Below are positions 37,401 to 49,100 of a stretch of 64,000 nucleotides of DNA, piece by piece. The stretch is from the NCBI GenBank assembly GCA_036852015.1, contig JAANDG010000080.1, positions 124,001 to 188,000 of the forward strand, given 5' to 3'. The notes under the pieces were generated by a model. The model searched no databases, was not told the DNA's origin, and saw only the letters and a program-made list of their open reading frames with translations. A program made the translations under genes and the position numbers. Source of the stretch: Pelodera strongyloides. Its lineage: Eukaryota; Nematoda; Chromadorea; Rhabditida; Rhabditidae. Positions within the stretch are counted from its first letter, which is position 1. The number at the start of each line of letters is the position of its first letter.

Positions 37401-40400
37401 GTGTATCTTTCCCCATACGTCTTTGACCCGTCGGCGCGTTTCTTGACTCCGGAGCCGCAGTTGACTTTGAACTACTGGGTATGTGTTTTTTTTTGTCATG
37501 TTCATCATCATCAGTTACTTGTTAGATGGCCACCAATGTGGTTCGTTGTTGTGAAGTTACTTGGTGAATGTCTCATGTTCATGTTAATCTTGTTTGTTCG
37601 ACGGTTACCTCGGGACTCGGGCCCTCCGGCAAGGGGCAATATATCACCTGTACTACACAGTTTCGGTGCGTTCACTTGGCACGGAACTGAGCGCTTTACC
37701 TTTTTTGATTGTTCCATTTTCGTAGTTTATCAGCGTACGTTGATAATTGTCGTTGTTTATCAGCATACATTGATATGCTGACAGTGATGAAGCTATATTG
37801 TCCTTTTGTCATTTCAATTCTTAGGTCTACCTAAGCGACCGTATCGGCGTCATTCGCAGTCCAGCGATCAGAGAGGGAATCCGGGAGGAGGTCGGGTTTC
37901 TGGCCCGAGTTGCGAATGCCTGGATGGCTCTGCCAGGTTTGTTTAATATTTAACTACTTTATTCACCCATTCAATCAATCAGATAACAACATTAACCAAG
38001 TACATGGTACAAAAAAGTACGAAGCGCGGAAGGGTTCTACGGTTCTAGCGTTCTGCTTCAATCGTGGTTGTTTAGTATTTGTTTTCTTTGTGGTAAGTGG
38101 TAACGGGACTTCCTTGGGCTTAGATGCGTAGTCTATCTAACTAGGCCCTGTTAGTTTAGTGATTGTATCATTGTGTGATGTGTTGAAACTTGCAGTTTCT
38201 GAAACTACTTTGTAATTTTATGATTGTTTTTATGTAGTGACTGAAACTGGCTGCTGATTGGCTCTAGACGTTTGCAGTGAAATTAGTTACGTACGTAAGT
38301 GTTAAGTTATAGTTAGATGTTCGTCATCTTTAGTTAGATGCTCGTCAAGTTGTTTTGATATACCTTAACCTTTCAGCCGCCGCCTTTGTGATTCGAAGAT
38401 ATGCAGCCACTCCTGGAGGTGTGATGCTCATGTTTCCCGCCTCGTCAGTGCGCGAGGAATACGATCCAACTATACATACTTGGTGAGTATTTTGGAAACA
38501 TGCTTTTTCGCAGTTGTTTTGGTGGTCCTTATGTTGTGCCCGTGTGCCGTTTTATTTTAATTTTATGTAATCTAGTGACTGCACTGCCTAGCGTAGCAGG
38601 GTGTTTATGTATTTTCAGAAACATTACGTTTTTGTAAGGAAATTCGCAAGCCAGATTTACCGCGAACATGGCGCTTTTTTGTAGACAGCTAGTTGCCCCG
38701 GAGCCCGGAGCGAGGCCGAGGATGTTTGAATAGTTGAAGTATTGAAATTATTAGCTTCGGTAAATTGTTATGTTGTATGATAGATGGATGATTTGGTCTG
38801 TTGCTTATCATCATCATCACCACATCTGTGTTTACACCGTGCCGTGTTAAATTTTCGCCGCGTTAGCTTTGCTTTATGTAAAATGAACGTATGTCTATCT
38901 ACAATACCAAATGGTTTTTGCCGAAAACGGGTTGACTGGTTCATGACCATTTGGTAACCATTGGGTGACGCTTTTCGACCTTTCGGCGTATCTTGCTTAC
39001 GAAATGGGCTGGCCCACAAAAACAAGAACCGTCACCAAATGGGTTTGCTTTAATGTAAGCAAATACTTGTGAAGTAGGAAGTGTTTTATTTAGGTTCACA
39101 CGTGCTGCTTCTTCACCTGGGAAGATTGTTTTTACCGGTCCAAATCTACATTCTGAATTGGGTGATGTTGTGTCCATTTCGATTGCACTGACAATTAAAG
39201 TGAACGGGAAAGGATCATTGAGGAATCAGGTAGTTCGTAGTTATAATTATCGCTCATGCTAAATATAGAGCTCTCTCGCTCGTGTTATTGCAATGTCATA
39301 ATGAGCTACTTCTTAATGTGCTGACTGAAACGTTTTACTTTTTTATTTTTTAGGTATTTTCTCGAAACTGTAAATGCATTGCGTTTCTAAAAACGCATTA
39401 TTCGTTATACTTTGCTCTTTAGCGCTGAGAAACTTTTGCGTTGTTAAAGGTGTATTTTACCTCTTACTATCAGGCTCATTTTTTAAGTAGTTATAACAGC
39501 TGGTTTTCGTATTTTGGATAACTGCATTCCCATGCGTCATATGAAAATGAGTATGATTAGAATAAAACATCGAGCTCGCTTCGAGCTCACTTATTGTTAG
39601 CACAAATGCATGGGAACGCAGCTGTTCATCGCACTTTCAAAAAACAGGCCGTTGTGTCAGTTTAAACAATGCTATATGTTTAGTTGTTTGTTGTGCTTGC
39701 GATGGATGTGTCGAGCACATATTTGCATCATTTGCTGGAGCACTCTGTCGCTTCGTGTAAGGGGGTAAGAAGTTTGTAAATACATGTTAGGTAGTTTACT
39801 TACGCCCAAGGTAATGTAGTTTTCATGAAAGTAACAAAAAAATCTTTACGTTGGAAGGCACCTAGCACCTTGCCCTGTATATGTTGTCCTGTTTATTGTT
39901 TGTTACAGTAACCTAGTTTCTTTACAGTAACGTATAAGGTGTGATGAATTTATTACATTTCAGTCAACGAGTTTATTACAGTAGCCTAGTATCCTTACAG
40001 TAACGTATAAGGTGTGAAGAGTTTATTACACTTCAGTCGAGTTTATTGCAGTAGCCTAGTATCCTTACAGTAACGTGTAAGGTGTGGTGTGTGCAGTCAG
40101 TTTTTGAAAGGAACCCTGCTCTTTGAATATAGTAAACAGAAAATTTGGCTAATTGCAACGAGACCACTGCAGGATCGGGGTGGAGGGTGACTGTGTGAGT
40201 GCATCCGTAGAAACTGTTTACTGATTCCGATGCTTTCAGGAGAGCGATTGCGCGCTTCTCTCTCGTACGGCCGATTTGATTCATCCTGGAACATCGCTGT
40301 CTTCTATGTCGATGGTTGAAGCAGTGGAACGGTATGTATATATACTTTTTAACTCCTGGAGCATACCACGATACCAACCTTGAGTGGGGTATATAAGATT

Positions 40401-43400
40401 TTATTGTATCGTAATATGGCCTTGTATGTTTAGTTATACATTTTGCGTACGTACTTGACAACTTGACAGACTTATCTTGTTTGTACAAGTGACCTATTGG
40501 CTAAATTATCAGATTGTGATTGAATATAGAAAATAGAAGGGAGCAAAGGACTTGTAAGTTTACGTCTTGTAACCGTGGTCCAACTACAGGTATCATGTTG
40601 CGCACGTGAATCCCGTACTGGCCACGCATATGTTGTCGGAGCCGTCGGTGATGACCAAGACACAATGTATTACGCATGGTGGAGGCAGTGTGGTGCGAAG
40701 GATATATGATATGAACCTGACATTCTCGAGAGTACTATCGGTAGGTGCTTCTTTCTGTCTTTCCTTTTACACTTCAAGAACGTGCGCCGTTATTCAAGGG
40801 TTGTACAGTAGTACAGTGTCCGACGTTTGCTTATCACTTGTATCGCAGAGGTTCTGTGCTGTCCGGTAGGAGATTGTGCTTGGTTGTTAAACTAAGTTGG
40901 TGTTATTGTTATTTGTAGTAACTGATGTTGCGTAGATTTTGATATCTATTCGCTTGAATCACCCAGCATTGTGCATGTGCACGTGATGACGTGTCGATTT
41001 CGTCGTTTTGTCGACCGTCTGTTTCTATTGCTTTAAATTCCTTTAGTTGCTGACTTTTCAGATCGGCTGCGCTGGGGACGCTCGTCCGACTGGCCTGCCG
41101 CCGCTTCACTCGCAGATTCTATTGGTACCTGAGACGGATATATTTCTTGTTCTTCTGAATGCGTCGTGTCTGGCAAAAGCGCAAATGACTGTGAGTTCGA
41201 TCTGTGTCACCCATAACCATATGAAATTCCTTTCATTTTATTAGTTGTTAATTTTATTCAAAAATTGTTTTTTTTTGGCTTGGTTGGAGAGTAAAAGCTC
41301 ATACTATATTCTCAATTTTGATTGTAGTCTGTTGTTGCGTATACTATGTTTTTTTTACAATCTGATACTTATTCTCTTATATTCAGGCGTTCTGCCCGTG
41401 CTCGGTATCCGACCGGCGATGCCTTTTCTGTGCACGATTTGATGCTTCGGAATGTGAATGTCCGTGCACTTGCTCATCCTCGATATATACGGACGCAGCG
41501 AAGAAGTGTAGGTTTATTGTATTTTCGTAGTTTAGTTCTTTGTTTTATTGAAACTCCTATCTTCTCATTCTGCTCCGTAACTCGTAACGTCTTGATGAGG
41601 TTGAATTGTTCCTATACGACTGGTATTATTCATTTGCTTCAGGTGCCGTCCCTGAACCACCAGTACCAATTTGTTCGCCTCTAATTTCGTCTACTCCTTT
41701 CTTCACGACCAGTCCAAAGGTTCACCTACCGCCCTGCCATAATATACGGTAAGAAAAATTGCTGGTGGACGAATTGTGCTTAAATTACGAGAATAGGTTA
41801 AGCTCTTCTTTGGTGATAGGCGCTGTAAGATGTTTTCTAGACGCTTAGAATTCTTAGAAAGAGCGCGGCGGCGGTGCGCAGTGCAGTTGGCAATGAAATA
41901 TCACAGAGCATCAACTATTCGTAAACACCAAGTTTGTTAAAACGAATTAGCGGTCAACAAAAAAAATACGAAAAGAGGTGGAGTAAACAACCGCGCGTTT
42001 ACCGCCATTTTCAAAATGTGCATTTTTGGACTTTTACTAGCCAAATTCAAAATATTTTGTCAACATTTCGTCATTTGGATGCTTCGGAGTGTGTGATCAT
42101 TTGAAAAAGCCATCCCTCGATTTTTCCGGGGCCGTGCTAGTATTAAAATCGGCAAATCGCCGGAAGCGAATTTTCCCATACAAAATCGCAAAAAATGGTT
42201 GTTTCAGAACATTTTTATACAAGATGCACTTATTTGTTTGTGTTTTTATGTTTATTTTCGGTTTATAACTTTTTTCAAACTATTTTTGGTGAAAAAACCC
42301 CAAACCGGGTGGTATTTCGCTTTAACTGATAAATGCGGATGATGATGGCATTCTTTGTATATAGGTGTTCGTCGATCTCGTCTCCCTCGCAGTGCCGTTC
42401 CACTGTTGGTTGTGAATGGTGTTGGCGAGATAGTTCGCTCGCCACCTTGCCCGCTCCTTTCTGCGCCCCACTTGCGCAGTGCTATCAAGGAATCAGAGAT
42501 CGTACGACGAGTAGTGAGTTTTTGAGATTTTGTGATATTCGAAGGTTTTGTATTGAAATTGAACTAATTGAAGTGGTCGTTTGGCTGCCGGCACCCTAGA
42601 TGTTTTATGTCGAGCCGCAATAAAACGAGGTGGGTGATCGAGTGTATTGATTAAAGATTATGTTTGTAGTGATAATTCCATGGGAAGGGTTTATGTTGCC
42701 TTAGGCTTTGCATATAGTATCTACGCCACCTTGCTACACGACGGGAGGTTCGTCAATTGTGCACAGAGTACTAGCTTTTTTTTTGGCTCAAGATTTGTGT
42801 GAAACTTAGTGATTATTCCTATTTAAGGATCAGTTTTTGATCCGGTCCGTGCAACAACATCATCTATTCCCGTTGGACTGTTGGCCGCTCTCTTCATCCT
42901 CATCTTTCTCGTTCTGTTCGTCGTCGTTTATATCTGCTATCGAGGAAAGGTTGGTTGAGAAGTTGAGATACTGTACTTTCGGGACTATTGCTCCAAATTT
43001 GTTACTTGATGGCTATCTTTGGATCACATCTCTGTAAAATCGTGTTACTACATGCAGTGGTGTCTTTAGTATTGGTGCTGCTAGCCTGTTTAACATTTAT
43101 TTTATGATGAAAATGAAAATCCGTGTTAACGTGTTGTTCTATTCCGTGTTGTTCATTGTAGCTGAATTCTCGTGAACGTATCCGATCATAATATCGAATT
43201 GAAAAGTGAGCGGACTAGGAGCCAATTGAATTGAATCTCGAACGTTGGAAATCTTACATCCCGCAGTATCTTAATTCTAGCTCTCACCACTGGATCCGGG
43301 CCAGTCGGCCGATTCTTCCTTCCCATTCGTGCTCTTTTCGCACTTCTCTCCGGCCGGCAATCGATACTTCTTTGACCATCATGGATTGTCGTCTTCGGAT

Positions 43401-43812
43401 ATCGTAGGTGAGCTGTTTGACATCACCAAACTTGCCCTTATTTACAATTGTCAAGTTTTTTCGACGAACTTCTCGTGTTTTCAAGAGTTTTGAGGAAGGT
43501 ACAAGTAACTGTATTTTATGCTCACAGCAAAGCGGAGTAAATCCGTGTAACAGACGAATCGATTTATTATTATTATTATTGTCTAGGTGTGTCAGATTAA
43601 TCTTGGATTACATTACAAAATACAGTACAGGTTTCCTTTCTTTTTCAGAGAAAGAATTGGTGCTTGCGTCATTTGAGCGATCGGCACCGGCCAGCTTGAG
43701 GATAGGAGCTCCTACGGTAACTGATAGTGATCTCGGTTATTCGACAATGACAGAGAGGAATACCCTTGTGGGAGGAGACGATGGGTCCACTTATGCTTCG
43801 TCATCAAAGTAA
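31423..43812 (+). CDS. CACHD1: CACHD1-type alpha2delta-like protein (VWA and Cache domains)
   Basis: Twenty-eight exons (31423-31498 to 43649-43812) sum to 3591 nt, 1196 residues, close to human CACHD1. A signal-peptide-like start is followed by an N-terminal helical region, then a VWA domain from about residue 226 ([16 protein letters not shown]). Cache-type segments follow, with [19 protein letters not shown] and [20 protein letters not shown]...[10 protein letters not shown]. Then come a Cys-rich block (exon 23, CECPCTC), a PSI-like segment ([15 protein letters not shown]), a transmembrane helix (1073-1097) and a tail of about 100 residues. In vertebrates CACHD1 modulates Cav3 channels. 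The VWA metal site is degenerate: DVGGLS replaces DxSxS. The true membrane helix fits CACHD1 better than GPI-anchored alpha2delta. The C. elegans counterpart may be tag-180. A free acceptor (TTTAG) lies 30 bp before the ATG. Confidence 0.88.
35621..35800. repeat. three imperfect tandem copies in a CACHD1-like intron
   Basis: The motif CAACTAT-TAAACAAGCTTGAAACATTTTGTACCA-ATGTTG recurs three times, about 65 bp apart, with small changes. Confidence 0.7.
39486..39667. repeat. MITE-like inverted repeat in a CACHD1-like intron
   Basis: GTTATAACAGCTGGTTTTCG and GGATAACTGCATTCCCATGC are answered by GCATGGGAACGCAGCTGTTC and AACAGGCCGTTGTGTCAGTT. CGAGCTCGCTTCGAGCTC lies at the centre. Confidence 0.65.
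39898..40087. repeat. three-copy minisatellite in a CACHD1-like intron
   Basis: Units of about 70 bp start at 39898, 39970 and about 40040. Each carries TTACAGTAACGTATAAGGTGTG and, in the first two, ACATTTCAGTC or ACACTTCAGTC. Several TTACAG/TTTCAG motifs lie about 150 bp before the real acceptor at 40239. Confidence 0.8.
41937..42325 (+). mobile_element. 389-bp dispersed repeat, copy 1
   Basis: This begins GTTAAAACGAATTAGCGGTC and ends GGGTGGTATTTCGCTTTAAC, in the intron before CACHD1-like exon 25. A near-identical copy in opposite orientation is at 50982-51373. The termini share TTAAAGCGAA with the short inverted-repeat family, but the middle is different. No protein frame is conserved. 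Confidence 0.8.
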
Positions 43813-43864
43813 GTTGTTGCACTTGCTTGGTAATAATCATTTACTTATTAGAAATCTTTATCAT

Positions 43865-43870
43865 AATAAA
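43865..43870 (+). terminator. polyadenylation signal of the CACHD1-like gene
   Basis: AATAAA lies 52 bases after the stop codon. Confidence 0.6.
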
Positions 43871-44725
43871 ACAACTTCCAATTAACGTACCCATGTCCGG
43901 GGTCTCGCGCGAAGTGGGGTAATCACGGGATTGACACGACTTGTAGGATACCATGAAGATACTTACCCGATCGAATGAAAACTGAACGACCTGGGCGATC
44001 GAATGAAAGCTGTCGCATACGTGCCGACCTCGCATACTTATGGCGCTCGGTGATTTTCTTTGCACCCAGGAAGCGACGAGCCAGAAATCTGTATCATAAC
44101 AGTGAGCAACACACACAAACCATCATTAAAAGTAATAAAGAGGAAAGGCGTTAGGCTGGTCTCTAACGTTAGGAACAGCGAAGAGCTACATGTGTGAGCC
44201 TTTGGCTAACGAAAGTATAGATATGCCAATATTGTGCTACACTTCTGTCCCATATCGCTTCCATGTATGAACTGAAGGTCGAAACTGAAATGTCATAAAC
44301 ATGATGTTTCACGAGGTCCTTATTTGATGTTCATAGCTTGTTCATAGCGCGCCCAACGTTTTTTGGCTCTTTATGGTTTGTATTTGTAGCTATGTAAATA
44401 TGGATTTGTTCATCTTTATCGCAGTGAGTCAATGGCAAAAAGAGGAGAATACGCACGGGTTCTCGGGGTTTATTATGCTTCTTTCCACAAGCTGGTATAT
44501 TATTATTGCCTAGAGAATCCATCGGTACAGAATCATTTGTGAGGTCGTGATTGTAACAAGGAAAGAGTTTATGATTGTAGGCAACCCAACCGATTCCCTT
44601 CGCCAAAGATGCCAATGTGTGAGGAAAGTTGTCTGATCAGTACTGCAGTGGATGTACATCGACCACCTACACCGCCGCAGCCGCAGCTTCTTAGCACGTG
44701 ATCTTCTACTGCAAAGTGGATGGTT

Positions 44726-44878
44726 TTTAAAGTGGTGTAACACCTGGTTTTTGAAAAGTATTTTGTACAACTGCATCCCCATATTGTATGCAACTGAAAA
44801 TGTTTAAAATAAAAACTACATGGAGATTTAGCGTTCGAGATACGTTTCAAAAACCTTTAATATCTATAGCGCTTTAAA
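44726..44878. repeat. MITE-like inverted repeat
   Basis: TTTTAAAGTGGTGTAACACC with TGGTTTTTGAAAAGTA is answered by GATACGTTTCAAAAACC and ATAGCGCTTTAAAG. Confidence 0.65.
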
Positions 44879-45240
44879 GGGAATATGTATGCCCTTTTTG
44901 AAGTTAAGCTGTATTAATAGAATGTGTGTTCCACATTAAAGAAACAACAATAAAAATTGTTAATAGTTTCCCATTTAAAAGAAAATGATGTTCAAAGTTC
45001 ACCTTTTCCATAGTAAGCGCGTTTACTGACACCCTGGCTTACACGGCAGTTTCAATGGAGCAAAAATTTAGCATATGTGCGCATGCATCGGCAAATAGCA
45101 TGGAACAGCGACATATTTCCATGCAAATCAGAACATTCGAATTTGCATATTCAGCCGCCTACTTAAATTCATGTCTGGTAATGGAAACCCCAGTTTCGCA
45201 TTTGTTTTACGCAGTTTGAGTGCCTACATATTCCCTTTAA
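44873..45240. repeat. inverted-repeat element of a second family
   Basis: Ends CTTTAAAGGGAATATGTA and TACATATTCCCTTTAA are inverted copies about 365 bp apart. The left end shares TTTAAAG with the adjoining element, so one may have inserted beside the other. Confidence 0.6.
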
Positions 45241-46160
45241 TATCTATAGCTGAGAAGCGCAAGCGTTTCGTTAAGCTGCACGTTGGTTGTAAATAGGTTG
45301 TCTCCTTTTTGGTTCTCATGAATGTTTGGACAGCTAGTCTTTATCTAGCTTATGTTTTCTTGACTATATAGTGAACCTTGTATTAGCCAATTTACAATCC
45401 GTCGTATTTGAATAATGAAACTAAGAGCCCGGTAATAATTCACACAGAACTACTGAGAAATATTGTTATTTGCTATTATGTTTACCTTGTCTTCTGTTTC
45501 TACGCCACTACTACTGTGATCTCTGTGCTTTAAGTTTCTTAATCATGTACTATACTGCTTTCTTTTGTAACTCAGGTCAATTAGCAATATTAAGCGTTGC
45601 AATTATGCCATTAACTAACTGTACCATGACCTAACTAACGAATGTACTGCTCAAAATAAAAAACTAATAATAAAAAAATTTTTTATTCACGTGCCGATTT
45701 CAGGAGACCAATTGTGTGAGAACTATGCATTTTTAAAGTTGTTCTTATTAGAAATTATTAATAACACATTTATATGTACAAAATAAGAGTTAGTATGCGG
45801 TCGGAGAAGTACGTGATATACACACTTATTAAATAGAAATAGTTATTAAATTACTAGCTAATTATTCGGTAAAACAAATTACAAGTCAAATGAGGATCTT
45901 GAATCGCGTATGTGGTGAAAATGCATTCATAAATTGCTACACTGTAGAATGACACAAAAACGTGCGCCAGGCACTGTAAGGGTGTAGGTTAGGTGTATAA
46001 TCAAAACAAGATAAATAATACGAATCGACTAAAGCTAAAGCACATATTAGTGTTAAGGTAGTTAGTAGTTACAAGTTGGTATCACAAGTTACGGTAATTT
46101 AAAACGTACAAGCTTAGCTTCAGATACAACAATATATATATTCAAACAAGTGAATTAACA

Positions 46161-49100
46161 TTAAAAATTGAGGTCCAGCCCGTGAGATGGGGCATTAATC
46201 TGCTCTGAGCACTGGGGACAGAACCACTTACCCCGGGGAGGAGCCGTGATACCCACGCAGTGATAGTGGAACCACTCGTAAGGACACTGAAATTATTTAT
46301 ACATTAGACTTTGAATGAAATAGTAATGTCAGTCAGTGATATAGTCTAGTCAGTAATAGTCATGACATACACTTAGTCATGGCAAAAGTCCTCTACATTA
46401 CACGTCAACGGTCTTCTCAAAACAAAAAAACACAAAAACCTATAGCCATTGAAAATTAGTCATCCTAAAGTTCCATACTATTCGTTGCCCTCTCTTCTAA
46501 GTAGCGCTAGAGAAAAGATACAATTGTCCAAAAAGCCAACCTTCTCATTATCACATGCCACCATGTTTCCGTAGCTCTTCTCCTTACAAATACACCATGT
46601 TCTCTTGGACTCGTCATCTTCTCCACCGTCCGAGGAATCTTCATCTGCAATCAAGAACAATACTATGAAAACCTTAGGCTTAAAATATAATGAGAGAAGA
46701 AACAGCCGTTCCACTTATACTCATCATTTCCACGACACAACCATTCATTATCGTGTAATACGGTATCGGTACCTAAATTATCTGCGTTCTAAACCCAAAT
46801 GCAGAACAGTTAACAACTGTGATCTTTCTCAAAAAAATGAAACACTTGTGTTGCGTAGTTGTGTTCTTCCACCACTTTACATTCATTCATTCATTGCAAA
46901 TGAAATCCATTTTAAGTTCGTTGCATAGCATACAGTTCCTTTAACAATCTAATCCAACCCACCATTATCATGATTATTCGATCCCAATAGCGGACCAGCA
47001 CTTGATGGCGGCGGATGATAGGACCGTTGTCTCTGCACAGTCTCTTTAAACATTTCTTGGACTCGAGTGGTCAACCTGAACAATTAAGATGTTTGAATTC
47101 AAAATTCAACAATATTTTGAATTTAAAAATATATCAATCAATGTACCTACAAACGCTCCAACGCGCTCTTTAGTTCATACTTCCTAATTATAAGGTTATC
47201 CATGGTATAAAACTCATTCCCGATTGGGGATGACCAATCACCAATCATCAATTATCACCCCACCGGTCGGTGAAACACCTCCCAGGAAATACTATCAAAG
47301 TCCAATCCGCAATGCAATCAATATATGAAAATTAGTCTAAATTACTAACGAAAGCTCCTCCTTTTTTGGGATGCGGGAATAAAGTATACTGCGATTATTT
47401 AAAAAAAAAAAAGCAATGTCAAAAACTTACTTGCGTGGGCGGCCGTGTCTGCTCTCCGGCCCAGAAAAGTTGGGCATCGTAAGCATGGGGCTGATTCCCT
47501 AAAAATCCGATGTGATTAAACTTGCCCCAATGAAAAACGAATAAACAGACAAACAGTAAACACAGTGCAAACATTTAATATGTCAACTTAGTGCTCCTCT
47601 CCTACCTCCTACGCCTAGTGTAAACCACATAAGATAAAGGTAAACCTTAATGCAAGATACCTAGGGCAATCTATTGTATAATCTTCACACACACACACAC
47701 ACTCACTCACTCACACAAAACCCAAACCCTTCATAATTCCAAAAATACCATAAAAACTAACATTTGTTGCTGAAGATGCAGATAGGGAAGGTGCGGGGCT
47801 TTGTTCATTGGTAAAGCTAGCTGACGAAAACGGCGTCCAACCTGCATTTAGAAAGAAAAATTCAATACTTTGCCGTATAACGCATAAAAAGTGTATCCCA
47901 AAAAAAGGGATTGATAAAAACAATGTTTCGCAAAATCTATTTCTACGGAACACAAATGCATTAAACAATGTATCCTATCCCATTATCCCAAAGTACATCA
48001 CCTATATCCCGAATATCCCCATCCCACGAAAAAAACATACTTTTATCAGAGGCGGCTGGAGACACAGCTTGAACAGATCCCTTCGATCGTCTCTAAAACG
48101 CAAAGCGCATAATTACACATTAATATAAAACAAATAATCGCTCGGCTATGGTACACACTTCTTATGCGCAAGATTACAATGCCTTATTATGTTCAAGCAT
48201 TCAAGATCAAGCACAAGTGTTGTTTTCAATAAAGAACCACACCAGGCGTCCGCCACATGACCACATTAGATGAATAGAAGCTACTTCTCTTTAAATTTAT
48301 TCAAGGGTGTTCAAACACAAGGTTTGTTTATGACACGTTCCGCAGACATGTTCCACAAGGTTGCTTATAACGCGTTCTATAAGTCTATAATAGAACTACG
48401 CCGCTTACCGCTTACGATTACTTCGAACTTCGAAGTTTCGAAGCACAAACCAGATGGCAATAAAAAAACACAACTAACTTTACTAGGTACCAATTCGTCG
48501 CCCAACATGCTGCCCTTTCGACTACGAGACCCACTGCCACCGCCCAACATCAGTAACTGAAATTAAACAACTTTCATAACTCTTAACTTTAGTTTTAAAG
48601 CGAAACACCGGCCGGTTATTGAAACGCATCGTGGACACCTGAATTAGTACATACTTATGCTCGAATATAGCTCGATTTTTTTTCATTTGCATATGCCGCA
48701 TAAGAATGCTGATGTACTCGATGTGTTTCAAAAACCGGCGGAAGTTATTTCGCTTTAAATAAAAGCAAATGAACTCACTCGTTGTTCATGCATATATCTA
48801 ATTCTTAAATACCATATAACTTTGCGAACTCATTATACATACCCAAATCTCAAATAAAATTCAACACGCAACAAAATTTACGAAATTGACCCACCTGCAT
48901 ATTAAGTCTTTTCCTCTCTACCTACCAGTTTATCGAACTTTATACTAAATAACTGATAAGGTCACAGGCTCAACTCTAAGAAACCAACGTTACTCAAAAA
49001 TAAAATAAAACAAAAAAAAGTTACCTCATCATCAAAACTGAACTCCTGTCCGCGGAATGAGCTCATACTATCAGTCCTGAAAACAGAATGTTTCTCGTTG

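Larger units (their letters stand above)
43813..46160. other. convergent intergenic region with two element families
   Basis: It holds the 3' UTRs of the CACHD1-like gene (+) and ING3 (-), a TTTAAAGCG-family element directly abutting a second-family element, and AT-rich DNA. I see no further gene. Confidence 0.6.
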
